Assembly: GCA_026985735.1 (NCBI GenBank)
Contig: JALSPW010000190.1
Coordinates: 1 to 35,263 of the forward strand
Origin: Saprospiraceae bacterium
Lineage (GTDB): Bacteria > Bacteroidota > Bacteroidia > Chitinophagales > Saprospiraceae
Direction: 5' to 3'
DNA length: 35,263 nt
The position numbers and the translations under genes are program-made. A model generated the notes under the pieces. It saw nothing but the letters and a program-made list of their open reading frames with translations, did no database searches and was not told the DNA's origin. This document shows positions 1 to 8,048 of the stretch, piece after piece (within the stretch, counting starts at the first letter, position 1; each line of letters begins with the position of its first letter).

Positions 1-3000
1 CCCATTAAGATAATTATCATTCATTTCCGCCTGGAGTTTATAATCTCTTTCCATTGGCACTGAGAATTCAAAGAAACCATCACCATTTGTTTTAACGGAT
101 TGTGTCTCATGTACGTCCATATCTTCTAATTTAACGCTGGCATTTTCAACTTTTTTATCATCTTCCGTTATTATCTGTCCGGCAAGCATAGCATTTGCAC
201 CTGCAACATTATCCTGAATATATACGGTTACGGTACAGAAGTCTTTGTTTCCCGCTTGATCCCATACCCACATATCCAAAGTGTGCAAACCTTCATCATC
301 TTCTGTAAATGTTCTGGTACTATCATAAGGATCTGTTCCTGAGAAAGAGAATCTCAGGTCGGTATTACATTCTTCGCAAGTAGAACCACGATCGCAATTA
401 TCATCACTTCCCCTGTCAAAATCTCTGGCTTTTATAGATACCATTCTAGGATCTGTTGTCGGCATAAGCACTGTTGTTATTTCACTATAACACAGAGGAG
501 TTGGATTTTTACAATCTTCAACTTTGAAAGAATAGCTACATTCGCTAATATTTCCACACTTATCTTCCACTGTCCAATGTATATCATACCAGCCCAATTC
601 CATGTGGCTTTTATTAAATGTATTTGTGTTTCCTACTATAGGATATTGCAAATTTGGACCTGTTACCCTATATGACCAAACCAATTCATCATCGGGAGTA
701 CATTCATCATCTGCTTCAGCAACTAAAGTCACATCCCCTGTACAATCCGAATTATATGCACATATTGTTTGATTGTCACAATCGGAAGTAATAACAGGAG
801 CATTATAATCATTTACCATAATAATCTGAGTATGCACCCACATTCCTTCATAAGGATGTCCGGGAAGTCCTAAAAATACAGGATCATCACCATATTGACA
901 CCAATCAATAACTGACCAATCTCTCAATATCTTATAACAAGCACCATCCACTACATTAAATATTCTATCTGAATAAGTTGAGGCTACCATACTACAGTAA
1001 TCGTCATTGCTCAAATCAGGTTCACCCGTATTAGACGGATCTGTATCAGCATCACTACAACCAAGCAAGTTTGTTACATCTCTGGGCCAGTCCCTTGGAC
1101 GCATTTTGAAAGGATGATAATTTTCAATATAAATATATTGTGTGCAAGTAGCTGTTTTACCTCCATTATCAGTTACTGTCCATTTTCTTCTTATAGTTCC
1201 GACATTACATTGATTTAAAGATCCGAAATCTTCGTGAGTCAAAGTAGCACCACAATTATCCCAATAATCCGCTTCCCCTCCGGTTAAATCTACATCATGA
1301 GGGTCAACATTACAATCGATATTCACATTATCAGGACAATTAATTGTAGGAGGAATCTTATCATCAACATAAACTTCAACCATACATGTATTCCAGTTAC
1401 CTTCTTCATCTATAACTTTAAGGACAACCTGGGAAGTTTTTCCAACATCAGACTGACCAAAATCAGCATAATCTCCAAATGGTCCTATCGAAGAAGAACC
1501 TCTCATTCTGGCAACCTGGAAATGTACATCGGAACAATTATCAAAACTACCGTCATCAAATGTTTCTGCATATACCCTAGCGGTACAATCAGTGGTAACT
1601 GTTGCTACCGTATGTTCATCACAAACCGGAATAGGAGGAATATCATCAATTACTCTCACTGTTAATGTCCCGTAAGATTTATTACCGCAGAGATCCGTAA
1701 CCGTATATCTAACACATGTTTCACCTACCGGCAAATCACAAATAGTATATACGGTTTCTCCGTTTACTACATGTGAGGTTATATTATCAAAATATTCAAA
1801 TATTCCGTTACCTGTAGGACAGTACCCTACTTCATAAGTATAGCCCTCACTACAACCGTAGTTTTGAATAATCGGAACAGGAAGAGTAACACAAGCCGAA
1901 CAATCAAATGGATTTGCGCTTACTTCCACATAACCGACATGATTGGTCTCAAAAGTTATAGGAGTATTATCTATAACTTTTATCAATTGATAATGGCTTC
2001 TTGGATTGGCGTCATTATTGCAACAATCATCAGCTCCGGGTTCGCACATATCATAAGCAGTCCATTTTCTCAATACTTTAAATGATCCGGGACAAATCTC
2101 AAACACCTCATCTGTATATATAACATTCAACATACAATAACCGGCATTAGGCCAAATAGGATTTCCATCAATTGTAGGTACGTCAATCTCCTCAGGCTGA
2201 GGATATCCATCTCCATTCGTATCCCATATTTGATTGGTTTCAGTAAAATCACCTCCGGGAGTAGCTTGCATAAAATGTCCATTACAAGACAATGGAGGGT
2301 TATCGATTCCATCCCAATTATGAGGCCATTCCATATCGTCAAAGCCATTGTGTTCCCATCTGATTACATGTTCACAAACAGGCGTTTTCATTCCTCTCCA
2401 ATCCGTTCCTTGATATTTTATTATTCTTTCCTGAAAATAAGAAGCGCATGAAGTATCATTCGGAGTAGTATAATCAGCTATAACTTCAACTACTGCTTCA
2501 TCAAGATGACAATTATCATTAACAATAACACCATTACCAATACGTAAAAATCCTACACTATTAATTCTAAGCTGGGCATCTGTCACTGTTACGTCATAAG
2601 CACTATTATTGTGAATAATTATATGCCATAATCCACCAACATATTGATCATCAGCTTGTATGCCATAGAAGTAATCATCTTTATAAGGAGAATTCAAGGT
2701 ATTAGGAGAATTTTCCGTAGGCGCTTGGATCTCCACTGTGACATTAGAAGATGAATTCATGGATAATAAAGCCTGAACAAAAGTAATAATCTCAGACTGA
2801 TTAGCTTTATTATTCACATCGAAAGGAATATCCGCATCGTTACCGGGAGAAATAGTAAAAGGAAAACCAAATAAATTTGGTCCTACACTTGGCACAATGG
2901 GATCCGTACCAGTATATTTATATCTGGCATCCGTATCGGTATTCAAATAATCACTAAGATCTTCACTACAAGCCACATAAACAGTATCAAGGCATCTTAA

Positions 3001-3423
3001 GGTCGGAGCTATTTTATCTTCCAATCTTAATCCTCCCATACAACTGTTGTTATGGTCGTTTTGAAAACCTACGGTAGCCATAAGTGTTTTATAAGTATAA
3101 TCAGGGTTGGCATCACCGTCCAAAATCCAATTACCTGTACCGTCAGAATGACCTACTACATTATTGTTTTCATCAACAATAGTGTATATTTCATATCCGC
3201 AGGTAATCGTATCATTTTCACCTTCAATTATCATTTCAGGTGTAATAATTGCAAGACATTCGTCATCAAGTGAAACTTGAACCATGTCATTACAACTTAA
3301 TGGGCAATCCTGTGTCTGTGCAGAAAGACTTTGCACTCCCATAAATGCAAACAAAAACATTAATACGACAAATCCATTAAGGAATCCCGTATAAAGCTTG
3401 GGTGTAAATTTCTTGTTTTTCAT
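1..3423 (-). CDS. Secreted multi-domain HYR-type adhesin, partial (3' end beyond window)
   Basis: The frame is open without a stop from an ATG at 3423 to base 1, giving 1141 visible residues; the C-terminus is missing. Residues 1-34 form a signal peptide (hydrophobic stretch, then SLSA before Gln35). The rest is a Cys- and Asp-rich chain of Ig-like/HYR-type modules. Recurrent signatures are 'IAPT', 'IPPTINCP', 'CYKILRDW', 'DKCGN' and 'DDNC', typical of large Bacteroidota surface proteins. Residues around 180-290 (ending near 'GGLWHIIIHNN') are weakly reminiscent of a P-domain beta fold. Near residues 1085-1140 there is a carboxypeptidase-regulatory-like domain ('AGQIITEDDKKVENASV'), which in such proteins usually precedes a C-terminal sorting or dockerin region. 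I infer it is a T9SS cargo protein, but the sorting domain is not visible. It lies 163 bases downstream of a co-oriented response regulator. The start is supported by the signal peptide. Confidence 0.85.
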   Translation of the reverse strand, partial: MKNKKFTPKLYTGFLNGFVVLMFLFAFMGVQSLSAQTQDCPLSCNDMVQVSLDDECLAIITPEMIIEGENDTITCGYEIYTIVDENNNVVGHSDGTGNWILDGDANPDYTYKTLMATVGFQNDHNNSCMGGLRLEDKIAPTLRCLDTVYVACSEDLSDYLNTDTDARYKYTGTDPIVPSVGPNLFGFPFTISPGNDADIPFDVNNKANQSEIITFVQALLSMNSSSNVTVEIQAPTENSPNTLNSPYKDDYFYGIQADDQYVGGLWHIIIHNNSAYDVTVTDAQLRINSVGFLRIGNGVIVNDNCHLDEAVVEVIADYTTPNDTSCASYFQERIIKYQGTDWRGMKTPVCEHVIRWEHNGFDDMEWPHNWDGIDNPPLSCNGHFMQATPGGDFTETNQIWDTNGDGYPQPEEIDVPTIDGNPIWPNAGYCMLNVIYTDEVFEICPGSFKVLRKWTAYDMCEPGADDCCNNDANPRSHYQLIKVIDNTPITFETNHVGYVEVSANPFDCSACVTLPVPIIQNYGCSEGYTYEVGYCPTGNGIFEYFDNITSHVVNGETVYTICDLPVGETCVRYTVTDLCGNKSYGTLTVRVIDDIPPIPVCDEHTVATVTTDCTARVYAETFDDGSFDNCSDVHFQVARMRGSSSIGPFGDYADFGQSDVGKTSQVVLKVIDEEGNWNTCMVEVYVDDKIPPTINCPDNVNIDCNVDPHDVDLTGGEADYWDNCGATLTHEDFGSLNQCNVGTIRRKWTVTDNGGKTATCTQYIYIENYHPFKMRPRDWPRDVTNLLGCSDADTDPSNTGEPDLSNDDYCSMVASTYSDRIFNVVDGACYKILRDWSVIDWCQYGDDPVFLGLPGHPYEGMWVHTQIIMVNDYNAPVITSDCDNQTICAYNSDCTGDVTLVAEADDECTPDDELVWSYRVTGPNLQYPIVGNTNTFNKSHMELGWYDIHWTVEDKCGNISECSYSFKVEDCKNPTPLCYSEITTVLMPTTDPRMVSIKARDFDRGSDDNCDRGSTCEECNTDLRFSFSGTDPYDSTRTFTEDDEGLHTLDMWVWDQAGNKDFCTVTVYIQDNVAGANAMLAGQIITEDDKKVENASVKLEDMDVHETQSVKTNGDGFFEFSVPMERDYKLQAEMNDNYLNG

Positions 3424-3504
3424 GAGTATTATAAAAATTTATTGATTACAAAATAATAATTCAATCCTATGAATCAGATGGATTAAATCAGAATACTCAT
3501 GAAA
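3418..3504 (-). promoter_or_regulatory. 13-bp inverted repeat covering the adhesin start codon
   Basis: On the plus strand TTTCATGAGTATT (3418-3430) and AATACTCATGAAA (3492-3504) are exact reverse complements separated by 61 bases. Read as adhesin mRNA, the downstream arm contains the AUG at 3423 and the second codon (AAA). A stem would therefore hide the start codon. The upstream arm carries its own AUG followed by a five-codon open frame (ATG AGT ATT CTG ATT, then TAA). The repeat is directly visible; a role in translation control or protein binding is inference. Confidence 0.5.
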
Positions 3505-3586
3505 GTTCAATTTATCATTTCAATTCAAGCATCTTTATACTCTCTTTTGAATGTAAACACTCTGATTGAGTGCTTAAAAATAAATT

Positions 3587-4273
3587 TTATCTAATCAAAA
3601 TATCGTGTTTGTCAATTAAATCCAGTAGTTCTCCTGCATTTTTGACACTTAATTTTTTCATAATATGCTTCCGGTGAACACTAACCGTATGTTCACTTAT
3701 AAATAATCGCTCGGAAATCAACTTATTGCTCAAGCCATTATATATAAACCCCAAAATCTCTTTTTCCCTTTTCGTCAAAGATTGTCTTAAAAGGAATCTG
3801 TCTACCGGAATCATTTTTTTTTTAGTAGAATTCAAAAGCGTTTTCCCATTACCATTTAGCTCAGGTGATAATTTAATATTTTCACCGACAAATATCTGTC
3901 CGCTAAAAATATCATTCAAACCTTTAAAAAGAGTTTGATTATCACTAGACTTCAACATATAACCATCAATCCCCAGCCTAAAGCAAGTTTTTACTAATTT
4001 CATGTCTCCATAAGCACTAAGAACAAATAATTTAACTCCTCTTTTGATTTTTCTTATCTGACCAATTAACTCTTCAGGTTCAATATCAACATAATTAATA
4101 TCAAATAAAACTGCATCTACTTCTGAATTCTTAATGATTGAAATCAGGTCTTTACCTGAATTCGTTTTGGCAATTACTTTATAACCGGGAGATTCATTCA
4201 TTTCCAGAATTTTCTCCAAGCCGTCTAAAAATAAACTGTGCTCATCAGCTATAACTATTTTGTATTCTGCCAT
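3587..4273 (-). CDS. LuxR/NarL-family response regulator (REC + HTH)
   Basis: A 228-residue two-domain regulator. The receiver domain spans residues 4-125, with acidic pair Asp10/Glu11, probable phospho-acceptor Asp58 ('VLFDI'), Ser86 and Lys108 ('YMLKSS'). The C-terminal LuxR-type HTH spans about 165-225 ('SLTKREKEILGFI', 'ISEHTVSVHRKHI'). I start at ATG 4273 (MAEYKIVIAD). The frame stays open 48 bases upstream, but those residues do not belong to the receiver fold. No histidine kinase gene is adjacent, so the partner is unknown. It is expected to be a cytoplasmic DNA-binding activator or repressor. The next gene on the same strand is the giant adhesin 163 bases downstream, a plausible target or co-transcribed partner; that link is inference. 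Confidence 0.88.
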   Translation of the reverse strand: MAEYKIVIADEHSLFLDGLEKILEMNESPGYKVIAKTNSGKDLISIIKNSEVDAVLFDINYVDIEPEELIGQIRKIKRGVKLFVLSAYGDMKLVKTCFRLGIDGYMLKSSDNQTLFKGLNDIFSGQIFVGENIKLSPELNGNGKTLLNSTKKKMIPVDRFLLRQSLTKREKEILGFIYNGLSNKLISERLFISEHTVSVHRKHIMKKLSVKNAGELLDLIDKHDILIR

Positions 4274-4812
4274 TTTAAAAAAATTTACTACTATTAAGTT
4301 CAATGAAAATCCCAAGTTCACAAGGATTCTCGATATGTATTATGCAAATAGAATGCCAAAAATAAGCGCAAAATATCATCTTATTGTATATCAATGTTTT
4401 ATGATGTTATATATTTTATTTAGCAATATGACCATTTGTATATTTAGGTGATTTTTTGCATATTAATTCTAATACTAGGTCAAATCATGATATTTTTAGT
4501 GATTTTCATTTTCCCGCAATAATTTCGTACCCTGATAATTCACCATTATTTCCTTTTGCTTTTTAATCTTCTTCTTTTCAAATTTAGAACATGGAACCAT
4601 TTTTTTATTCGGAAGTAATTGTTATGAATTTATGATGATTCCATACAGACAATAACTAACAAATAATATCTTCAATTAATGAATATTTTTATATTACTTT
4701 CGTTATTATTATATATAAATACTCAGATAGAACTATTTTAACTGAAAATCACTTATTTTTAATCTTTAAAAATTCTATTTGAATAATCACAATTAAATGA
4801 AACACAAACAAA
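4274..4812. other. 539-base intergenic region between divergent genes
   Basis: Very AT-rich spacer between the response regulator (minus) and the oxidoreductase operon (plus), so it should hold both promoters. I could not place a full TAnnTTTG -7 element with a -33 partner for either gene; the closest is TCTATTTG at about 4776-4783. Bases 4538-4559 (ATTCACCATT followed by CCTTTTG) resemble the dispersed intergenic repeat seen at 21.4 and 27.0 kb. No convincing small gene, tRNA or strong hairpin was seen. Confidence 0.5.
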
Positions 4813-5748
4813 ATGAAAAAAGTTAACATAGGATTGGTCGGATTAGGATATTTCGGATCTTTTCACTTAAATAATATTTTAAATACACAATTCAATCTCA
4901 TAGGATTTTATGATTCCGATGAACAAAAAGCAATAGAAATTGAAAAAAAAACCGGAATAAAAAAGTATGACAATGTTGAAGCACTAATAAAAGATGTAGA
5001 TGCTATTGATATAACAACGCCAACTATTTATCATTATAATTTGATAAAAAAGGCCATTTTATCCGGAAAACATGTTTTTGTTGAAAAACCGATGACTTCC
5101 AATTCCAAGCAGGCATCTGAAATTATACAGATGCTCCAAAAAACAGATATAAAGTTTCAGGTTGGTCATATCGAACGCTTTAATCCTGCAGTTGACATAA
5201 ACGAATTAAAAAAAGAGAAAATCATAAAAATTGAAGCCAACAGACTATCACCTTACAATCCGAGGGGAACTGATGTTTCGGTTATTTTTGACTTGATGAT
5301 TCACGATATAGACCTTATACTGGCTATTATGGGCAATAAAATCAATTCGATTGAAGCATCGGGATTAATAAAATTCGGAGATAATATTGAATTCGGCTCA
5401 GCTTCTCTGATATTTGAACAAGGAAATACAGCAGTATTAAATTCAAGTATTATTCATCCGTTTATGCAAAGAAATCTCAAAATATGGACAACAAAAGGAT
5501 ACTACGAACTGGATCTTGCAAAAAAAGAAATAAATAAATATTTTTATTCCTTGAAACCTGACAAAGAAAACAATATCTTTGCAAAAAATATTTTTGTAAA
5601 AAAAGATACCAATAACTCAATATTAGATGAGCTAAATGAGTTTTATTATTCTATTATTGAAAATAAACCCACAAGAGTAGATGCTCTTGATGGATACCGT
5701 GCAGTAAAACTGGCGGAAGATATTTTAAATAAAATAAAAACCGGATGA
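4813..5748 (+). CDS. Gfo/Idh/MocA-family NAD(P)-dependent oxidoreductase
   Basis: 311 residues, typical for the family. The N-terminal Rossmann dinucleotide-binding motif is at residues 7-18 ('GLVGLGYFGSFH'), and the family motif E-K-P is at 91-93 ('VEKPMTSN'). 'VGHIERFNPAV' is at 117-127 and a putative catalytic His segment 'LMIHDIDL' at 161-168. These enzymes oxidise or reduce sugar or cyclitol rings, often nucleotide-sugar precursors. The stop codon overlaps the next gene's start (ATGA at 5745-5748), so the two are probably translationally coupled. With the downstream lipoprotein and sugar-phosphate transferase it suggests a role in making a sugar for a surface glycan. The substrate cannot be read from the sequence. 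Confidence 0.88.
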   Translation: MKKVNIGLVGLGYFGSFHLNNILNTQFNLIGFYDSDEQKAIEIEKKTGIKKYDNVEALIKDVDAIDITTPTIYHYNLIKKAILSGKHVFVEKPMTSNSKQASEIIQMLQKTDIKFQVGHIERFNPAVDINELKKEKIIKIEANRLSPYNPRGTDVSVIFDLMIHDIDLILAIMGNKINSIEASGLIKFGDNIEFGSASLIFEQGNTAVLNSSIIHPFMQRNLKIWTTKGYYELDLAKKEINKYFYSLKPDKENNIFAKNIFVKKDTNNSILDELNEFYYSIIENKPTRVDALDGYRAVKLAEDILNKIKTG

Positions 5749-6623
5749 TATACAAGTTCACTATAAAATATGCTTTTATATTTCTTTTCCTAACAATAAT
5801 CCAATATTCCTGTAATGAAGACAGTGCAGAAATACCTGCATACATTTATATTGATAAGATAGCATTGGAGACCAATAACACTACTCAAGGTGCTCCTACA
5901 CATAATATAACTGATATTTGGGTTTATGTAAATGGTCTTTCTACCGGTGTATTCAATAAAAAGGAATTAATTCCGGTAATAGCATCAGATTATTCTACTG
6001 CTGAAATAATATTAGTCCCAGGTATAAGGGATAATGGTATAAAACAAGATATAGAAAATTATTTTTTATATAGGGAAATCCAGCTTACAGAGCCTTTAAA
6101 AGCAGGAGAGATAGACACTATCACTGCTGTTTTTCATTATGTAAATCATGCAGATTTTATTTTTATTGAGGACTTCGAGAACGGAAATATTTTCAATAAA
6201 GAAGTAGATGGTGACAGTTTTACTAAAATAAAAATATCTGAAGAAAACCCCAGGTCAGGGAAAAAATGTGGAATAATCGAATTGAATACAGAACACAATA
6301 ATATAGAAACTACGACAAAAAGCGATTATTATAATTTACCTGATAAAGGTAATTTAGTATATATGGAAATGGATTATAAAGGAGATAATGAACTTGTTGT
6401 AGGAATTTCCGGTAAAGATATTAATGGCAGTGAATACAAATCGGACTTTATATTATTAAAACAGCAAGAAAATTGGAATAAAATATACTTAAATCTTACA
6501 AAAAAGATTCAGGATTCCGGTTTGGAATCATACAGAATATATTTTAAAACCACTTATGATAAAACAAACGGAACATCTACTATATATTTAGATAACATTA
6601 AATTACTATATTCTCGAAAATGA
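5745..6623 (+). CDS. Lipoprotein of unknown function in polysaccharide-type operon
   Basis: 292 residues. The N-terminus is a lipoprotein signal: a hydrophobic stretch ends in 'IIQYSC' with the likely lipidated Cys at 23. Residues about 50-135 contain 'HNITDIWVYVNG' and 'IRDNGI', and look like an extracellular beta domain. From about 136 ('FIFIEDFENGN') to the end the pattern resembles a jelly-roll, carbohydrate-binding-like sandwich; this fold call is inference from strand pattern only. The start overlaps the upstream stop and the stop overlaps the downstream ATG (both ATGA), so the three proteins are probably made together. I recognise the family as one recurring beside Bacteroidota sugar transferases, but know no assigned function. 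Confidence 0.75.
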   Translation: MIYKFTIKYAFIFLFLTIIQYSCNEDSAEIPAYIYIDKIALETNNTTQGAPTHNITDIWVYVNGLSTGVFNKKELIPVIASDYSTAEIILVPGIRDNGIKQDIENYFLYREIQLTEPLKAGEIDTITAVFHYVNHADFIFIEDFENGNIFNKEVDGDSFTKIKISEENPRSGKKCGIIELNTEHNNIETTTKSDYYNLPDKGNLVYMEMDYKGDNELVVGISGKDINGSEYKSDFILLKQQENWNKIYLNLTKKIQDSGLESYRIYFKTTYDKTNGTSTIYLDNIKLLYSRK

Positions 6624-8044
6624 GACTAGACACAAAGACAAAGGGGATTTTATATTATGGATTAGGTGATTATTTTGCTGCACTATTATCATGGTCAATA
6701 TTTTTCTGTTTCAGGAAATATATTGAAACTGATAAGTTTTCTATTTTACAAATTATCAATGATCCTAAATTTTATTACGGTATTATTTTCATTCCGGTAT
6801 TTTGGTTGCTTTTATACAGTATTTTAGACAAGTACAAAGATGTCTACCGGTTTTCTCGTTTTGCTACCTTAAAAAGAACATTCTGGCTTAGTTTATTAGG
6901 GACTACAATCATATTATTTACATTACTGAGGAATGATTTCGTATTAAAATACATAAGCACATTTCATTCATTTGCAGTACTATTTATTCTGCACTTTATA
7001 ATTACAAGTTTTATTCGAATTTCGATACTGACAAGGTTTAAGAATGATATTAAGTCAAATAAAGTTTCCTTCAATACCTTATTAATAGGTGGTAATAATA
7101 ACAGTTTAAAATTATATGAAGAATTAAATAGTATCCCATACAAACTGGGTTATAAATTCGTAGGATTTGTAAACACAAACGGCAACAGCAAAAATGAACT
7201 CGAAAAATATTTACCAAAATTAGGCAATATTGAAGATATTGGTAAAATAATCAAAAAAGAGCATGTAGAAGAAGTCATAATTGCAGTAGAATCTTCTGAA
7301 CATTCAAAAGTAAATAAAATCATTAATTTTCTTTTTGATTTTGAGCAGGAGATCCTGATAAAAATCATACCTGACATGTATCATATTTTATTAGGAAATG
7401 TAAAAATGAATCATGTTTATGGTGCCGTTTTACTTGAAATCAATAGGGAATTAATGCCAAAATGGGAAAAAAAGATAAAGAGGGCATTAGATGTCTTTGT
7501 TAGTCTGTTTGCATTTATAGTTCTTTCTCCATTATACCTATATATTATTATAAGAGTCAAATTATCTTCCGAAGGACCTATTTTTTATAAACAGGAAAGA
7601 ATCGGCTTAAAAGGTAAACCTTTCGATATTATAAAATTCAGATCAATGGTAGTTGGTGCTGAAAACGGAGAACCACAACTATCTCATGAAAATGATGATC
7701 GTGTTACAAAATGGGGTGCTACGATGCGTAAATACAGATTGGATGAATTGCCTCAATTTTGGAATGTATTGAAAGGAGATATGTCTCTTGTAGGACCAAG
7801 ACCAGAAAGAAAATATTATATTGATAAAATAGCATTAAAGGCTCCCCATTACAAGAAACTATTAAATGTCAGACCTGGTATAACATCATGGGGGCAGGTG
7901 AAATACGGATATGCTTCAAATGTTGAACAAATGCTACAGAGGATGAAGTTTGATCTTTTATATCTTGAAAATATGTCTCTGAGTTTGGACATTAAGATTC
8001 TTTTTTATACTCTATTGGTTTTAGTAAAAGGTAAAGGTAAATAA
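6620..8044 (+). CDS. Polyprenyl-phosphate sugar-1-phosphate transferase (exopolysaccharide initiation)
   Basis: 474 residues, the usual length for the long WbaP/WcaJ-type enzymes. The N-terminal half has about four membrane segments (roughly residues 12-32, 50-68, 88-105, 112-135) and then a Rossmann-like domain from about 150 ('FNTLLIGGNNNS'). The catalytic bacterial sugar transferase domain runs from about 285 to the end, with a membrane hairpin, 'EGPIFYKQERIG', 'IIKFRSMV', 'RLDELPQFWNVLKGDM' and 'SLVGPRPE'. It transfers a sugar-1-phosphate from a nucleotide sugar to undecaprenyl phosphate at the inner membrane, starting a capsule, exopolysaccharide or O-antigen unit. It is the last gene of the coupled trio. 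Its stop lies four bases from the stop of the convergent kinase gene, with no obvious terminator between them. Confidence 0.92.
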   Translation: MRLDTKTKGILYYGLGDYFAALLSWSIFFCFRKYIETDKFSILQIINDPKFYYGIIFIPVFWLLLYSILDKYKDVYRFSRFATLKRTFWLSLLGTTIILFTLLRNDFVLKYISTFHSFAVLFILHFIITSFIRISILTRFKNDIKSNKVSFNTLLIGGNNNSLKLYEELNSIPYKLGYKFVGFVNTNGNSKNELEKYLPKLGNIEDIGKIIKKEHVEEVIIAVESSEHSKVNKIINFLFDFEQEILIKIIPDMYHILLGNVKMNHVYGAVLLEINRELMPKWEKKIKRALDVFVSLFAFIVLSPLYLYIIIRVKLSSEGPIFYKQERIGLKGKPFDIIKFRSMVVGAENGEPQLSHENDDRVTKWGATMRKYRLDELPQFWNVLKGDMSLVGPRPERKYYIDKIALKAPHYKKLLNVRPGITSWGQVKYGYASNVEQMLQRMKFDLLYLENMSLSLDIKILFYTLLVLVKGKGK

Positions 8045-8048
8045 TATA

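Noticed and set aside
1297-3273. Several plus-strand and one minus-strand open frames of 70-120 codons within the adhesin gene
   Set aside because: They overlap the continuous 1141-codon minus frame, which has a signal peptide and recognisable domains; their translations are low-complexity shadows.
3558-3572. CACTC/GAGTG hairpin just downstream of the response regulator
   Set aside because: Only five base pairs and no T run; too weak to call a terminator, and the adhesin may be read through from it.
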